A stretch of DNA of 42,495 bases from Streptomyces sp. LUP47B (GTDB taxonomy: Bacteria > Actinomycetota > Actinomycetes > Streptomycetales > Streptomycetaceae), in NCBI RefSeq assembly GCF_001746295.1, contig NZ_MJAH01000016.1, positions 157,179-199,673 of the forward strand, in the 5' to 3' direction. Of the stretch, positions 34,286 to 42,494 are shown piece by piece; the stretch's first letter is position 1; each line of letters opens with the position of its first letter. Under the pieces are notes generated by a model. That model saw only the letters and a program-made list of their open reading frames with translations, ran no database searches and was not told where the DNA came from. Position numbers and translations under genes: made by a program.

Positions 34286-36016
34286 TCAGGACAAGGGCGG
34301 CAGTTCTCCACCGGAGGTGCGGTCGCTCTCCGATGACAGCGACTCCTTGATGGCGCGCAGGAAGGACCGTCGCTCCACCAGCTGCGACCCCCGAGCCTCG
34401 GCCAAGGGCTCCGATCGGTGCCCGAAGCCGGCGGGGAGGGTCGGCAGCCCCAGCACGGCGAAGGCCTCGTCGAGGTGGTGCCGTGGATCACCGGTGCCGC
34501 GCAACGCGGCGGCCAGGGGCCGGTGGTCCGTCTTCCCGTAGGCCGCCGTCAGCGCGGTTGCCCTCTCCGCCGCTTCCTGCTGCGTCGGCATCTCCGCGGG
34601 GTCCTCCCACCACACGTGGGCAGCCACCAGACGGCCGTCGCGGTAGAGCTGGAGCGTGTAGTCGGCTCCGTCCTTGGCCACGACCAGGACCGGCCATTTC
34701 TCACCCCGGCTGAACGTGGCAGCCAGGCGGGGCAGTGCCCCTTCCCCAAGCAGCGTCGTACGCATGCCCTTGCGCCGGCCCGGCGGGTCGGCCGAAGGTG
34801 CCGTTTCGACGAACGTGCCGCCGCCGGGTGCCGGCGCGAGACGCATGGTGGTGCCGGTGATCAGAACAGCCTCGCGGACCTCACGCAGCAGCGCACTGGC
34901 GTGCGCGACGGCCGGAACAACGGCGGGAGGCGTTGTCGTGGTCGACAGGTCCGTGGGTCCAGACGGGCCGTCCGTGGCCGACGCGGGCACAGAGCCGCCG
35001 AAGAACGGTGTCCGGCGGGCGACATGCGCGCGTACTCCCTGGCGCATCAGCAGGAACGTCTCCCGGGGATCACCCATGTAGGCCCAGGGGAACGTGCGCG
35101 CGTCGGTACCGATGAGCCGAAAGACCTCCAGTGCCTCGGCCTCTCGGTCGGAGCGGATCAGTGCGAGTGCGAGGTGATTGCGGAAGCCCGCAGCCCGCCG
35201 GTCACCCGGCTCGAACCTCGCCGACAGTTCCAGTCCCGCCTCGACGAGCCCCTCGATCCGGGACCAGGCCACCGGCCCCTTCCCGATCCCTGCCTCGTGC
35301 TCCAGCGCGTACTCGCTGACCGCGTGCAGTGGCAGACCTCGCAGCGGTGACCCCTCAGGAGCCGCGGCGGCGGCCGACTCGGCGAACGCGAACATCTCCG
35401 TGTGCGAGCCGTACCACTTCTGTGCCAGATACTGCACCGCGCGGGCGTGCAGTCCCATGTGATGCGGATCCGCCGCGCGGCCTTGAGCCAGGTACTCGTC
35501 GAACACGTCGCGCGGAGCGCCGAGTCCCATGGCGTGAGCGATGAGCACCCGCCAGGGAACGGGATCGCCGGGGTTCAGGTCGGCGGCCGTACGCAGGACC
35601 GGTATCGCGTCGCGCAGGACCGTGCGGAACGCCTGGAACTGCTCCCGCGACACATGCCGGGCACGCGCGGCGGTACGGATCTCCCAGGCGCGGTCGATCT
35701 CCAACTCGGCGGCGACCAAGGCGACATCGGGGTCGCCGGATCGCACGCGCCGCCACTCGTCGAACCATCCGGTGTGGTGCAGAGCGAGTTCGGCGAGACC
35801 CGCGTTGTACTGGCCTCGTCGGTCCCAGTCCCGGTCGACGCGCGTCCGCGCCAGCAACTCCGCCGCCGGCTCCCAGACTCCCGACCGCGCCGCGGACAGC
35901 GCGGCCCGCAGACCGGCATTCGGTGCGTCCACTTCAATCGCCCCGTCCGGCGGCAATCCGTCGGCTGTGGCCGCCAAGTGCCGCAGGATTCTGGGCAGCG
36001 TGAATACGCTGGGCAT
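34286..36016 (-). CDS. Uncharacterised 576-residue protein with helical-repeat N-terminal half
   Basis: I prefer ATG 36016 (MPSVFTLPRILRHLAATADG); an upstream start at 36082 gives 598 residues of poorer quality. The N-terminal half is helical (LRAALSAARSGVWEPAAELL, FRTVLRDAIPVLRTAADLNP), like DUF4034-type domains. The C-terminal half is beta-rich with WPVLVVAKDGADYTLQLYRD and VAAHVWWEDP, then a helical tail. There is no signal or membrane segment. It shares strand and close spacing with the TPR gene, so they may be one transcript. I cannot assign a function. Confidence 0.6.
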   Translation of the reverse strand: MPSVFTLPRILRHLAATADGLPPDGAIEVDAPNAGLRAALSAARSGVWEPAAELLARTRVDRDWDRRGQYNAGLAELALHHTGWFDEWRRVRSGDPDVALVAAELEIDRAWEIRTAARARHVSREQFQAFRTVLRDAIPVLRTAADLNPGDPVPWRVLIAHAMGLGAPRDVFDEYLAQGRAADPHHMGLHARAVQYLAQKWYGSHTEMFAFAESAAAAAPEGSPLRGLPLHAVSEYALEHEAGIGKGPVAWSRIEGLVEAGLELSARFEPGDRRAAGFRNHLALALIRSDREAEALEVFRLIGTDARTFPWAYMGDPRETFLLMRQGVRAHVARRTPFFGGSVPASATDGPSGPTDLSTTTTPPAVVPAVAHASALLREVREAVLITGTTMRLAPAPGGGTFVETAPSADPPGRRKGMRTTLLGEGALPRLAATFSRGEKWPVLVVAKDGADYTLQLYRDGRLVAAHVWWEDPAEMPTQQEAAERATALTAAYGKTDHRPLAAALRGTGDPRHHLDEAFAVLGLPTLPAGFGHRSEPLAEARGSQLVERRSFLRAIKESLSSESDRTSGGELPPLS

Positions 36017-36125
36017 CCTGCCCACAACCAGCCCCTCCCCAACGGCTCGCGGCCGCGCACAGTCGATCATCGACGAGCGCACACCCTATCGACCGGGCGT
36101 TCGGCGTACGTCGCCGACCCAAATG

Positions 36126-36490
36126 AGATGGCCTCTTACAGTAGAGGTCGTTTCCTCCCCTTGTTTCATCCTGGTATGCGTAGTTGGTCGAGTGAGGTGG
36201 GGTCACGCCGGGAGATGGTGTTCTCGCCGGTGAGGCGGCTGGCCATGAGGTCGGTCATGGCGAGGTGGATCATGGCTTCGGAGCGGGCGGGGAGGGTCTC
36301 GTAGTCGCGTGCCAGGCGGCGGTGGAGCATCAGCCAGCCGTAGGTCCGCTCGACTGTCCACCTTCGGGATCCGGGTGAAGCCCCGGTCGCGGGGGTACGG
36401 CGGTGATCTCCAAGTCGATGCCGAGGCCGGCGGCGTGTTCGACGAAGTGCTTGAAGCGCCGAATGCGCTGGGCAAGGCACAAGGTGTTCG
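36126..36490 (-). mobile_element. IS5-family element, 3' remnant with terminal repeat
   Basis: The minus strand ends with RRWTVERTYGWLMLHRRLAR, DYETLPARSEAMIHLAM and DRDPTS-like residues to the stop at 36166. This is the C-terminal DDE (Glu) block of Streptomyces IS5-type transposases. Upstream sense (HFVEHAAGLGIDLEITAVPP) lies in other frames, so the gene is frameshifted and lacks its 5' part. At 36126-36155, CCTCTTACAGTAGAGG with flanking GAGATGG resembles the element's terminal repeat. Confidence 0.75.
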
Positions 36491-36525
36491 GATGATTTCG
36501 GTGAAGCAACGCTAGGAGCAGGGAC

Positions 36526-36951
36526 ATGTTCGCGATGATTTTCGGCGCGCTCTTCTGGATCGCTGGCACCCACCATGTGCTCCGCGTCGACGCGCGCGTC
36601 TGGCGTGATCCCGAGCGTGCCGACCGGATGACGGCCGCCCTGACGGGCTTTCCGTTGGGCACGGAGGTCCGCCGTGGTCTGGTCCGGGGCACCGTCCTGA
36701 ACACCGCCAACATGTTCCTACTCGGTACCAGCTTGATGTGCGGCGCCCTGTGGGAACAGCAGGGAGCACCCGGCGAAGGAATCCTTTTCTGGAGTGTCCT
36801 CGCCTGCGTCGGTCTCACCCTCGTGTCCGTCGTACTGGGCCTGGCCGTCATCTGGTTCAACGTGCCAACACGGCTGGTCCCGCCCCACATGCGCGACGAG
36901 GTGGGGCTGGTGACGAGGAAGCTGCGCGAACGCAACCTGCGTCGCAGCTGA
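36526..36951 (+). CDS. Small integral membrane protein
   Basis: ATG 36526 follows AGGAG at a normal distance. The 141-residue protein has an N-terminal hydrophobic segment (MFAMIFGALFWIAGTHHVL). Two further segments are LNTANMFLLGTSLMCGALW and ILFWSVLACVGLTLVSVVLG. The basic C-terminus (VTRKLRERNLRRS) is probably cytoplasmic. No family is recognised. It starts right beside the IS5 remnant, so its promoter may have been altered. A perfect hairpin follows the stop directly. Confidence 0.7.
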   Translation: MFAMIFGALFWIAGTHHVLRVDARVWRDPERADRMTAALTGFPLGTEVRRGLVRGTVLNTANMFLLGTSLMCGALWEQQGAPGEGILFWSVLACVGLTLVSVVLGLAVIWFNVPTRLVPPHMRDEVGLVTRKLRERNLRRS

Positions 36952-36953
36952 AA

Positions 36954-37004
36954 GCCCGGAGCGTGACCTGACGCGATCCGACGCGCTGAAGTCACGCTCC
37001 GGGC
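36954..37004 (+). terminator. Terminator-like hairpin after the membrane-protein gene
   Basis: GCCCGGAGCGTGAC (36954-36967) pairs perfectly with GTCACGCTCCGGGC (36991-37004) around a 23-nt loop. It begins 3 bp after the stop codon. No T-tract follows. The stretch 37005-37328 shows no gene. Confidence 0.75.
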
Positions 37005-37328
37005 GTTCCCGGACTCTCTCCCTCTTGGCCTTGTGTAGTGGCCACGGTGTGGTCGTCGAGCAGGAGTGAAGGCGAGTGGCCTCGCGCCACCGACCAGCAG
37101 CTCCAGGAGATCGCGGCCAAGCGCTCAAGGAGGTGTCCTTCCAGGACGGCGGCCGCGCGCCGGGAGCCTGGAGGAGGTCCGGTTCACGGACATCGAGCAC
37201 CTCGAGTTCGACCTGTAGGTGCCCGACGCACCGCGAGCCCCGGACCAGTCAGTCCGGGGCTCGCTCGCGTGTGTCCTCAGCGGGCGGGCGACCACTCCGA
37301 CGGGGACTTCGCCTCTCAAGCGGTCTGG

Positions 37329-37700
37329 GCGGCACGGCTGATGCGGTCCTGCGTGTCGCGGAAGAGGAGGTTTGACGTATTCGCGGACCAGCGGCGGGTT
37401 GGCCCAGCACACTGTGGCCAGCGAGGGATTCCCACCGGTGGTGGTCGGGTAGCGCCCTTGATCGCCCTTCGGGTCGCGGCGGTACAGGTCCCGGATGAAT
37501 TCGACGACCAAGTGCTGGTCGTGGCCGCTCTCCTCCAGTCGCCTCAGCATCTTTCCCAGGTCGTGACGGTGTGCCGGCCCTGGTCCGAGGATGGCCTTCA
37601 GCGAGAGCTCAGCCAGCTGTGCGATGGCGCCTTCGAAGAACTCACGGATCGTTTCTTTGGACGCGTTCGTGCAGTGGTCGCGGGACAGGCACAGCGCGTC
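37329..37700 (-). pseudogene. HEPN-like domain fragment
   Basis: The minus strand reads NASKETIREFFEGAIAQLAE, LSLKAILGPGPAHRHDLGKM, LRRLEESGHDQHLVVEFIRD and RYPTTTGGNPSLATVCWANP. The ELSLKAIL...HDLGKML spacing and the late RYP motif resemble HEPN-family proteins. No start codon appears in frame upstream, and the C-terminal sense fades near 37329. It is therefore probably a fragment. HEPN proteins are often RNases or nucleotidyltransferase partners in toxin-antitoxin systems. No partner gene is seen. Confidence 0.4.
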
Positions 37701-38040
37701 GGGCCATTCACGGTCGGTGCCCGTGTCGCCAAACGACCTCTGCCAACGGACCGCCGGTATCCGGCGCGCATGATCCTTCCCGGCCCCGTACGGCCGCCTG
37801 CGGCGCTTTGACGCCCTCCTGACTCCCGAGGGCCGCGATCAAGGCATTCAGAGGCGCCCACAGCGCCGTACAGCGCCTCCAGGGACTGAAGGTGTCGCTG
37901 AATCCCCTCAGGGTGCTCCGCGACCGTCTCGCCGCCGTCGTCGTCCCGCTGCGGTTCCTGGGTGCCCCGGAGCGACCTCCGCTCTCGGGGGAGGGATCTA
38001 CTACCTGCACTGGACCGCTATCTGTACTAACCACTATTGG
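37701..38040. other. Spacer without recognised genes
   Basis: Open frames on both strands are shadows without ribosome sites. CCGAGGGCC-type words recur, but no structure stands out before the TGCA block. Confidence 0.4.
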
Positions 38041-38518
38041 GGTGCAACCGGTGTCGATCGGACCCGTCCTCGTAGGGCGCCAGCGCTCCCGGTGAAGTCC
38101 GCCGTTGCTGCAACCGACTGCACGTTGCAGTCCGTCGCGCCCATCCCGGCCAGCACTGTGCAGCGTCCGTTGCGCAACCGGCTGCTGCTGCTGCTCCTGG
38201 TGGTGACGGGTGCAACGCCGGTTGCTTGCTGGGGTTCGGGTGTGTGGCGCAGTATTCGCACGACCCGGACGGCACACGGGTGCTGCACGTGCAGCAGGCC
38301 CGCCAAACCGAGTGGCAGCTGCTCGCCGCACGTCCTCGCTGCATGCAGCCGGCGCCCGCTGCTCCAGGGCCAGCGGCAGTGCTGCGGACCCGTCCCTGCG
38401 GCTGCATAAGATCGCAGATCTGCGATGTTCCGGCGAGATCTATGCACAGCTGTTGCATGCAGCGTGCGCACCTTGAGCAGCTGTCGGTTGTTCTGCTGCT
38501 CCAGAACAAACCGGTTTA
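38041..38518. repeat. TGCA-rich block of short palindromes, non-coding
   Basis: About 14 TGCA tetramers fall within 440 bp, roughly nine times the number expected at this base composition. Perfect palindromes include GTTGCGCAAC (38169-38178), TGCTGCACGTGCAGCA (38281-38296), GCTGCATGCAGC (38338-38349), ATCGCAGATCTGCGAT (38411-38426), TGCATGCA (38454-38461) and AAACCGGTTT (38508-38517). CTGCAAC/GTTGCAG (38108-38114, 38124-38130) forms another stem. No gene is supported. Dense palindromes recall origins, centromeres or telomere-like DNA; its role is unknown. Confidence 0.75.
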
Positions 38519-38721
38519 CCTGGTGCTACCACCCGCCCGCTGCCCGCTGCCCGCCGTCCGGCACCGGCCCGGAGTCCCGCATCACCGCGCCTTCCTCCGG
38601 GGCTGCACCCTCGCTCGACTGCAGCGGTCGGCCGCTGCGTCCGGGGCGGCTACGCGTTCGCGCCTGTTCCCACCGGTGGGCTGTCGGACTGGCCGCTGCC
38701 ACGCGAGCACGCCCGTAGCGC

Positions 38722-39115
38722 GCAGTCGAAGAACACATCGACGTCGACGCTGGAGTCCCGGCGGGTGATCTCGTACAGCCCCTTCGTCGCCTCGAAAGCG
38801 GCCACGACGGGCAGGGTGATCTCCTGGTGCGCCCCGGTCTCCACGTCCCAGGTGGTGGGCGAAGCCGAGTGATGGGCCCGGTCCCGCTCCGCGGTCACCA
38901 CACGCTGGTGCGCCTTGCGGGCCGCCTCGAACCATCGTGCTGCGTTGGCCGTGCCCAGTGCGTTGCCGACGATTGCGAAGAACGGGGTCACCTCCTCCGC
39001 GCTCGGGGGCCAGCTGTCGGTGGGCGGCCCGAAGTGGTTGCCCAGCTCGTGGGTGAAGTGGAGGCCGAAGTCGTGGGTCACGCCCCACTCGTACCGCGTC
39101 GGCCAGCGCTCGAGC
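38722..39115 (-). pseudogene. Fragment of an unrecognised protein
   Basis: About 125 codons read as genuine protein: YEWGVTHDFGLHFTHELGNH, SAEEVTPFFAIVGNALGTAN, RWFEAARKAHQRVVTAERDR and HQEITLPVVAAFEATKGLYE. Upstream the frame enters the hairpin-repeat DNA, and downstream after DVDVFFDCA it runs into unrelated codons. No ribosome site or start is evident. I do not recognise the family. It separates the two repeat-rich blocks. Confidence 0.45.
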
Positions 39116-39164
39116 GGACGGCACGCGGCGCCACCTCCCGGGAACGCTCGTGCGGGTTGCCCTG

Positions 39165-39510
39165 CCTGCGGCTTTCCCCTGGAGGGGAACGATGTACGCA
39201 TCGTGCAGCGTCGCCTGCCACTGCACTGCCCGGCCTGCGCGTTTCCCTCTCGCGGGAACCGTGCGCAGCAGTTCCGGCAGAGTCGACCCGCTGCTCTTGC
39301 AGCACGGGGTTGCTGCACGGCGCTGCATGCTGCCCGTCCGATGCTGCACAGCCTCCACCTGCGGGTTTCCCCTCTGGGGGAACGTTGTACGCGGGATGCA
39401 GCACTTCGGGATGGAGCGCGCCCTGCTGCTCCCGCAGACCGAGACGGTGCCGCGGTGGCTGCCGGTCGCCTGCCACCAGCGGCTTTCCCTTCGGGGGGAA
39501 CGGTGTTCAC
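39165..39510. repeat. Four imperfect 35-nt hairpin repeats
   Basis: Copies begin at 39165, 39234, 39358 and 39476. Each follows CCTGCG(n)(n)TTTCCC-nnnnn-(C/G)GGGAAC(n)(n)TG, with a TTCCC/GGGAA stem. A partial fifth copy (CCCGGGAACGCTCGTGCG) precedes them near 39137. Spacings are 69, 124 and 118 bp, and phases differ modulo three. The conservation is therefore in the DNA or RNA, not in a protein. The intervening DNA is again rich in TGCA. No cas gene or transposase is linked. Confidence 0.75.
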
Positions 39511-39617
39511 GCCGGGGCCTGGCTGTCCGAGCCGTGCAGGTCAGCGCGTACGCCGCAGGCCTCGGAAATGCCGGGAAGTGGGGCACGAACCTTTGCCGGG
39601 TTGATGGGCCGGTGATC

Positions 39618-39641
39618 AAAAAAGGAGGGGTCGCTCCCTCC
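39618..39641 (-). terminator. Intrinsic terminator read on the minus strand
   Basis: On the minus strand GGAGGG (39641-39636) and CCCTCC (39629-39624) form a stem with a 6-nt loop, followed by six T (39623-39618). This is the best intrinsic terminator in the window. No minus-strand gene lies just upstream, because the next gene is on the plus strand. It would stop antisense transcripts before the hairpin-repeat block. Confidence 0.7.
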
Positions 39642-39661
39642 GGGCGAGGTACGGTCCTGCC

Positions 39662-40318
39662 ATGTCCCGATCAGCCGATACTGCCCTCTCCCAGCCCCCC
39701 GTCACCGCGGACGACCTCGACCTTGCCGTGCAACTCGCTGTGGCAGTCCTTCGCGAGGCGCCTCCAGCCGCGTGGGAAGGAAAGGCCGGTTCGCTGGAAT
39801 GGGACTGCTGGGAAACCGTCGAGCACCTCAGCGATGACCTCTTCGCCTACGCTGCGCAACTGGGCCCCAAAGCACCGCCCTTGGATGGTGACGTGCCCTT
39901 CGTGTGGGAGAGCCGGCGGCCCGGCGGCCCGGCGAACGCCATTCACGCGGACCGCGAGGCGGGGGCCGCCGGCCTGCTGCAGGTCCTGGAAGCGAGCGGC
40001 GCGCTGCTGGTCGCCATGGTGCGCACGACGCCTCCGCAGCGCCGCGCCTACCACGTCTTCGGCGTCTCGGACCCGGAGGGCTTCGCCGCGATGGGGATAG
40101 TGGAGACCCTGGTGCACACGCACGACCTGGCACAAGGGCTCGGTCTCGCATGGAGCCCGCCTGCCGATCTGTGCGCTGGGGTGCTCGCCCGGCTGTTTCC
40201 GGATGCACCGTCGCCCACGGACCCCTGGCTCACCCTCTTGTGGGCCACCGGACGCGCCGAACTACCCGGACACCCTCGTCTCACCACATGGCGCTGGGAC
40301 GGCACACCCCGGGCATAG
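39662..40318 (+). CDS. Mycothiol-dependent maleylpyruvate-isomerase/DinB-type protein
   Basis: The 218-residue protein matches the actinobacterial TIGR03083/MDMPI-N class. It has an N-terminal four-helix part (DDLDLAVQLAVAVLREAPPA, WDCWETVEHLSDDLFAYAAQ) and GIVETLVHTHDLAQGLGLAW. His in VEHLSDD and His in VHTHDLA are candidate metal ligands. Members use mycothiol or similar thiols for isomerisation, conjugation or detoxification; most are uncharacterised. ATG 39662 is preceded by a weak ribosome site. It is monocistronic. Confidence 0.75.
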   Translation: MSRSADTALSQPPVTADDLDLAVQLAVAVLREAPPAAWEGKAGSLEWDCWETVEHLSDDLFAYAAQLGPKAPPLDGDVPFVWESRRPGGPANAIHADREAGAAGLLQVLEASGALLVAMVRTTPPQRRAYHVFGVSDPEGFAAMGIVETLVHTHDLAQGLGLAWSPPADLCAGVLARLFPDAPSPTDPWLTLLWATGRAELPGHPRLTTWRWDGTPRA

Positions 40319-40364
40319 GCTCAGCTGCTCCGCCGCAAGGAGAGGTCAGGTCGGGGTCCGCTGG

Positions 40365-40545
40365 TCAGGCTGCTGCTGAGATCGGTCGGCCACCCCAACG
40401 GATGCCTTTTTCGCTCGGATGCGGGCGCGCTCCTTGTGCTCAGCGACCAGGACGTCGCGGTGGCGGGAGTTGGCGTTGCGCCAGCGCAGGTAGGCGTGCA
40501 GGGCTTCGGTCTGCACGGTGTCGAACCTGTCGGCGCCGCCGCCGT
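40365..40545 (-). mobile_element. Transposase C-terminal fragment (IS630-like)
   Basis: The minus strand encodes TVQTEALHAYLRWRNANSRH, RDVLVAEHKERARIRAK, then in the next frame KGIRWGGRPISAAA and a stop at 40367-40365. I recall this tail from Streptomyces IS630-type transposases. The one-base slip occurs at GCGAAAAAGG. Only about 60 codons remain. It directly follows the sigma-factor stop. The 46 bp between it and the upstream gene hold nothing. Confidence 0.5.
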
Positions 40546-41087
40546 CAGGCGAGGCTGCCCCTCTCCTGCATCAGCTTCTTCAGTCTGCGTTTGGCCATGA
40601 CCAGGTGCTTATTGATCGACCCTTCGCTGAGTCCGAGTACCAGTGCGATCCGACTGTTCGTCATGTCCTGGAAATACCGCACGTAGATGATTGCGCGTTG
40701 ACGTTCACTCAGGGAACCCGGCATCTGGCGGATATCGTTCGCGCCTTCCACCTCTGGCAGCTCATCAGTTTGCCGCCCGTCAGCAGGATCGAGCAGGTCG
40801 ATGTCGAGGAGCTGGGACAGGCCGTTGCTGTTGCGCTTGAACCGGTACTCCGCATTGCGGATCGACCTGTAAAGGTACGCCCTGGGATTCTCAGGAGGAC
40901 CGGCGGTCTCCCAACGGGAGTAGATCGCCAAGAACACCTCCGCGACAGGTCCTCGGCTTCCTGTCGGGAGAAGCCACGCCTGATGAGGTACACACACGCG
41001 CCCGGGAACTCGTGCTTGAAGAGCACGTCGAACTCCGACAGCGGGCTCTCAGCCTTCGAGAGCCCGTGCCGGGATTCGCGGCTCTTA
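40545..41087 (-). pseudogene. ECF-type RNA polymerase sigma factor, frameshifted and 5'-truncated
   Basis: The first frame reads SEFDVLFKHEFPGACVYLIR then RGFSRQEAEDL, which is sigma region 2. At about 40944 one base (a G of CTGGTCGCG) is missing. The next frame continues AEVFLAIYSRWETAGPPENP, RAYLYRSIRNAEYRFKRN, and region 4 with SERQRAIIYVRYFQDMTNSR and LGLSEGSINKHLVMAKRRLK. The 5' end opens straight into the IS630 terminus at 41087 with no clear start. No anti-sigma gene is present. An active sigma factor is unlikely. Confidence 0.82.
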
Positions 41088-42210
41088 CTGATCTTTTCGT
41101 AAGTTCGGTGGGTGTGGTGGGCGGATGGTCAGGCGCGTATGGGCGAGGAATGACCATGGCAGTCGGGGGTTGGCGTTGATGCGGTGGATGCCTTGCTCGG
41201 TAGCGTCGGCGACATCGGCAAGGTGGTCGCCGGCGAGGTTGGCGAGTTCACGTTTCTTGAGCGAGGACCACAGCAGTTCTACCGGGTTCAGTTCGGGAGC
41301 ATAGGCGGGTAATCGTTCCAGGGTGAGCCAGTCCTGTTCGGCGACCCAGGCCCGCATCGCCCGGCTCCAGTGGGCGGACAGGCCGTCCCAGACCAGGACC
41401 ACTCGCTCGCCGCGGTAGAACACCTTCATCTGCTCCAGGACCTCGATGAGTCCGGCGGTGTCGTTGCTGCCGGGCTTGAGGTGGAAGCGCAGGCGAGCCC
41501 CGCGGTCGGGATCGGTGGAGTGGTAGCCCAAGGCCCTGGCCATCGACGCACGCTTCCAGTTCAGGCGGTGTCGCAGGAGCGGCGTCCGCCCACGGGGCGA
41601 GTAGGTGCGGCGGATCTGCGGGAGCAGGGAGACGCCTGATTCGTCGAGGAAGATGATCCACGCACGTGTGTTCACGGCCCCTTTTTGATCCGCGGCCACT
41701 CGTGCGCGATCCAGCGGGCGATCTCCGAATCGTCCCGCTCGACCGCCCTCCGCTTGGGCCGTTGCAGGCTCCATCCGAGCCGGCCGGTCAGCAGCCGCCA
41801 TACCGATGCCCTCGACAACACCACCCCCGTTACCGGGTGACGACCGCACCGACTCGTTCCAGGGTCCACAGGTCGGCCTCGAAGCCATGAGCCTGGGCGC
41901 CTTGCTCCAACGCGGCCCGGACGATCTCGACTTGGGCGTCGTCCAGCTTGGGTGGGCGTCCGGTAGCTGCCCGTCGCCGCAGGGCCGAAGCACCGCCTTG
42001 CTCCCACACCCGCCGCCAACGCCGCACGCTCTCGGCACACACCCCCACCGCCCTCGCGATGTCCGCGTTCGAAACGCTGGCCTCGAACAACTCGACTGCC
42101 CGAACACGACGCGCCTCCGCCAACAGAGGCCGCGACAAAGGAGGAAGGGAGGAGCCGGCAACCGAAGGGGAAGCTTGAAAAGCCACCCCGACAGCCTCCC
42201 ACCCACACAT
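41085..42210 (-). pseudogene. IS630 transposase in three reading frames
   Basis: The N-terminal HTH starts at about 42210 (LFEASVSNADIARAVGVCAE, SVRRWRRVWEQGG). A second frame carries GVVLSRASVWRLLTGRLGWS, LQRPKRRAVERDDSEIARWI. The third holds the DDE domain: RAWIIFLDESGVSLLPQIRR (first Asp), VLVWDGLSAHWSRAM (second Asp) and LPAYAPELNPVELLWSSLKK (Glu). The frame changes fall near 41860 and at CAAAAAGGGGCC near 41687. The second is a run where ribosomal frameshifting is conceivable, as known for some IS630 elements. The first looks like a deletion, so activity is doubtful. Confidence 0.8.
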
Positions 42211-42243
42211 CCACCATACCCACCGAACTTACGCAAAGATCAG
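41088..42243 (-). mobile_element. Complete-looking IS630-family insertion sequence
   Basis: Both ends share an inverted repeat of about 35 bp: CTGATCTTTTCGTAAGTTCG at 41088 and its mirror CTGATCTTTGCGTAAGTTCG ending at 42243, continuing GTGGGT(G/A)TGGTGG. TA dinucleotides flank the element (41086-41087 and 42244-42245), the target duplication expected for IS630. It is 1156 bp long. It lies between the sigma-factor relic and an IS256 end. Confidence 0.88.
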
Positions 42244-42287
42244 TAGAGGGTGTGTCAATTTAACGGCTGATCTTGGTTGTTGAGTGG

Positions 42288-42494
42288 TCAGCTGTTGCTC
42301 GGGGTCAGGCGACCCTCGAAGGCGATCTGGAACGCGTTGAGAGGTGCTTTCCAGCGCATGGTCCACCGCCTGCGGCCCTTCCCGGTCGGGTCCAGGCTCA
42401 TCAAGGCCATGTAGATGCACTTGAGGGCGGCGGCCTCGTTGGGGAAGTGGCCGCGGGCGCGGACGGACCTGCGGATGCGGGCGTTGACGCTCTC
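42288..42494 (-). mobile_element. IS256-family transposase, C-terminal end (partial)
   Basis: The minus-strand frame enters from the window edge and ends at 42288. It reads SVNARIRRSVRARGHFPNEA, ALKCIYMALMSLDPTGKGRR, RWTMRWKAPLNAFQIAFEGR, the typical last 65 residues of mutator/IS256 transposases. The end of the element is probably near 42246 (GAGGGTGTGTCAATTTAACG). The IS630 copy sits immediately outside it. Confidence 0.88.

Noticed and set aside
36954..37004. Telomere-type hairpin
   Set aside because: A single perfect stem right after a stop codon is better explained as a terminator than as telomere DNA.
39165..39510. Canonical CRISPR array
   Set aside because: Repeats are too divergent (about 75% identical), spacings are irregular (69, 124, 118 bp), and no cas gene lies in the window. 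Only a decayed or unrelated repeat family is supported.
38582..39619. 345-codon frame across the hairpin repeats
   Set aside because: Repeat peptides such as VPARGKRAGRA appear, but copies fall in different codon phases, so the repetition is not protein-level.
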